A stretch of DNA of 64,000 bases from Xenorhabdus bovienii SS-2004 (GTDB taxonomy: Bacteria; Pseudomonadota; Gammaproteobacteria; Enterobacterales; Enterobacteriaceae): assembly GCF_000027225.1 (NCBI RefSeq), contig NC_013892.1:2480001-2544000 (forward strand), in the 5' to 3' direction. The translations under genes and the position numbers were made by a program. The notes under the pieces are model-generated. The model saw only the letters and a list, made by a program, of their open reading frames with translations, did not search any database and had not been told where the DNA came from. Shown here in pieces: positions 62,848 through 64,000 of the stretch (within the stretch, counting starts at the first letter, position 1; the number at the start of each line of letters is the position of its first letter).

Positions 62848-64000
62848 ATGAAGATATGCAAGCAAGCTTTAATGCCTATCGCGATTAAATTAGCTTTGTT
62901 TTTTCCTGGAGTAAGTGTTAATGCAATAGCCGCTTCATCATGCGGTTCTTCAAATACAACGACGATTATTTCTGATAATGAGGCAGAACCCTGTAATTTA
63001 TCAAATGGCGAAAATCTGACTATTAATCAAAGTGCATCCATTGATATTCCTCAAGGGCAGACAGATAACTCGGATAGATACGGCCTGAAAAAAAGTGCGG
63101 TCAATGTTGGTGGTAACAATGATGTGGCTCCTGTGACGTCTATCGATCACATTGAAAATCACGGGATTTTGAAAGGAGACAGTGGAATTACAGTAACTTA
63201 TAGTGGTTCTGTTGGAAAGCTGCTTAATCATGGTGTCATAAGTGGCGCTTCAGGAGGTGTGTGGGTTTCTGGCCATATGAATACGTTAGATAATTATGGC
63301 GTAATCAAAGCCGAAAATATTGATACCGCACTCTATTCAGTCATGCTCAGTCAGGCGTTGAACCAAAAGAATGGCAGTCAAGGAAGTATTGATACCATTT
63401 TTAACCGGGAGGGGGGATCGATTGATGGAATATCTGTCAGAATGGCAAAACTTAATACGCTTGATAATCATGGGACGTTGACATCTCAGGTGAATTTTGC
63501 CGGCTCTACGGGCGGAACGCTCATTGTTGATAGTGGTGGTCATGTCGGCACTTTTAATAACTATGGATCAGTGACTGGACCCAATCATGGCATTGTAATT
63601 ACAGGAGGAGGCTATCTCGAAAACGTCAATAATCAGGCCGGGAGTAAAGGTATCATGACTGGGCAGGATGCCATTCAGGTCACCGGGCAAGACACGTCTG
63701 ATTCCCAAAAAAAATCATCCAACATTAAACAAATCACCAACGCTTCGTTCATACGTGGAAAGCACAATGGCATTTCTATCGACGATAAAGGAACTGTTGA
63801 TACTATAACGAATTTAGATGGTGGAGTGATACAAGGGGATAAATTTTCTATAAATAATAAGGGAACCTTAATCAACGGCATTGATAATGCGGGCACGATT
63901 GACGGCGATGTTGAGCTTGGAAGCGCCAGCCTTTATATGTCTGGCCCGAATGCAATCCTTAAAGGCAATGTTTCTGGGACGAAAGATTCGGTTGTCACCA
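62848..64000 (+). CDS. Autotransporter-like surface protein (3' end outside window)
   Basis: The ATG at 62848 (AAAGGTG eight bases upstream) opens MKICKQALMPIAIKLALFF, a signal peptide ending near VNAIAA, and the frame stays open for 384 codons to the window end. The passenger is a right-handed beta-helix type repeat: IENHGILKGDSGITV, LLNHGVISGASGGVWV, LDNYGVIKAENID, FNNYGSVTGPNHGIVI, IDNAGTIDGDVELG, with one N-(H/Y/A)-G-x-(I/V/L) motif roughly every 20-40 residues. This is typical of type Va autotransporters. The C-terminal barrel would lie outside, so secretion type is inferred. Possible role in adhesion or host interaction. Confidence 0.8.
   Translation, partial: MKICKQALMPIAIKLALFFPGVSVNAIAASSCGSSNTTTIISDNEAEPCNLSNGENLTINQSASIDIPQGQTDNSDRYGLKKSAVNVGGNNDVAPVTSIDHIENHGILKGDSGITVTYSGSVGKLLNHGVISGASGGVWVSGHMNTLDNYGVIKAENIDTALYSVMLSQALNQKNGSQGSIDTIFNREGGSIDGISVRMAKLNTLDNHGTLTSQVNFAGSTGGTLIVDSGGHVGTFNNYGSVTGPNHGIVITGGGYLENVNNQAGSKGIMTGQDAIQVTGQDTSDSQKKSSNIKQITNASFIRGKHNGISIDDKGTVDTITNLDGGVIQGDKFSINNKGTLINGIDNAGTIDGDVELGSASLYMSGPNAILKGNVSGTKDSVVT

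Overview
The window is a contiguous piece of chromosome from an enterobacterium of the Morganellaceae, most like Xenorhabdus or Photorhabdus. This rests on moderately AT-rich DNA, proteins that align closely with Escherichia coli genes in largely E. coli-like order, and the combination of an hmuRSTUV haem operon, an arnBCADTEF operon beside btuDC, IS1-like elements and a large autotransporter. The species call is an inference from remembered families; no database was searched.

Layout. 1-9.5 kb holds ydiJ (cut by the window edge), ydiK, a small RNA matching RprA, and ppsA divergent from ppsR with a Cra-type site between them, then aroH. 9.6-15.8 kb is a Fur-box-preceded haem uptake operon, hmuRSTUV. 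15.8-21.2 kb is a patchwork: a cysteine-rich secreted protein, an octanucleotide microsatellite, a frameshifted HigA-type antitoxin remnant, a small AraC/MarA-like regulator, lplA, nlpC, a broken GIY-YIG gene, phage-like scraps, a repetitive secreted protein resembling the 7(1) septoil-knot family, and a solo 3' end of an IS1-like element. 21.2-28.7 kb is the arnBCADTEF operon (lipid A aminoarabinose modification), followed by btuD and btuC without btuE.

30.7-37.9 kb is the translation cluster thrS-infC-rpmI-rplT-pheM-pheS-pheT-ihfA on the minus strand, with infC starting at ATT and a clear pheM leader peptide and attenuator. 38-45.7 kb carries ydjM (with a LexA box), tcyP, htpX, prc, proQ and msrC. 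46-51 kb carries an SdsR-like small RNA, yebY, copD, copC, ftnA, holE, pip, yebF and yoaH. 51-58.5 kb carries pabB, nudL, sdaA, manXYZ and yobD. 58.6-61.4 kb carries an Mn-type (yybP-ykoY) riboswitch with mntP, then rlmA, a GNAT acetyltransferase and a DUF2007 protein. The last 2.5 kb holds an IS1-family element with a classic A6C frameshift site and a 20-bp perfect inverted repeat across its start codon, a gene-poor stretch, and the first 384 codons of an autotransporter-like surface protein.

How the genes work together. Most of the window is conserved core metabolism and translation. Envelope and stress functions recur: RprA/RcsB, SdsR/sigma-S, arn, Prc, HtpX, NlpC. So do metal and cofactor functions: haem uptake, B12 uptake, ferritin, CopC/CopD, MntP and lipoate ligase. 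Novelty is concentrated at 15.8-21.2 kb and 61.4-64.0 kb. I do not see a clear new multigene defence or biosynthetic system. The most unusual items are the knot-like repeat protein, the octanucleotide tract beside an unknown secreted protein, the hairpin in the IS1-like element, and the autotransporter next to it.
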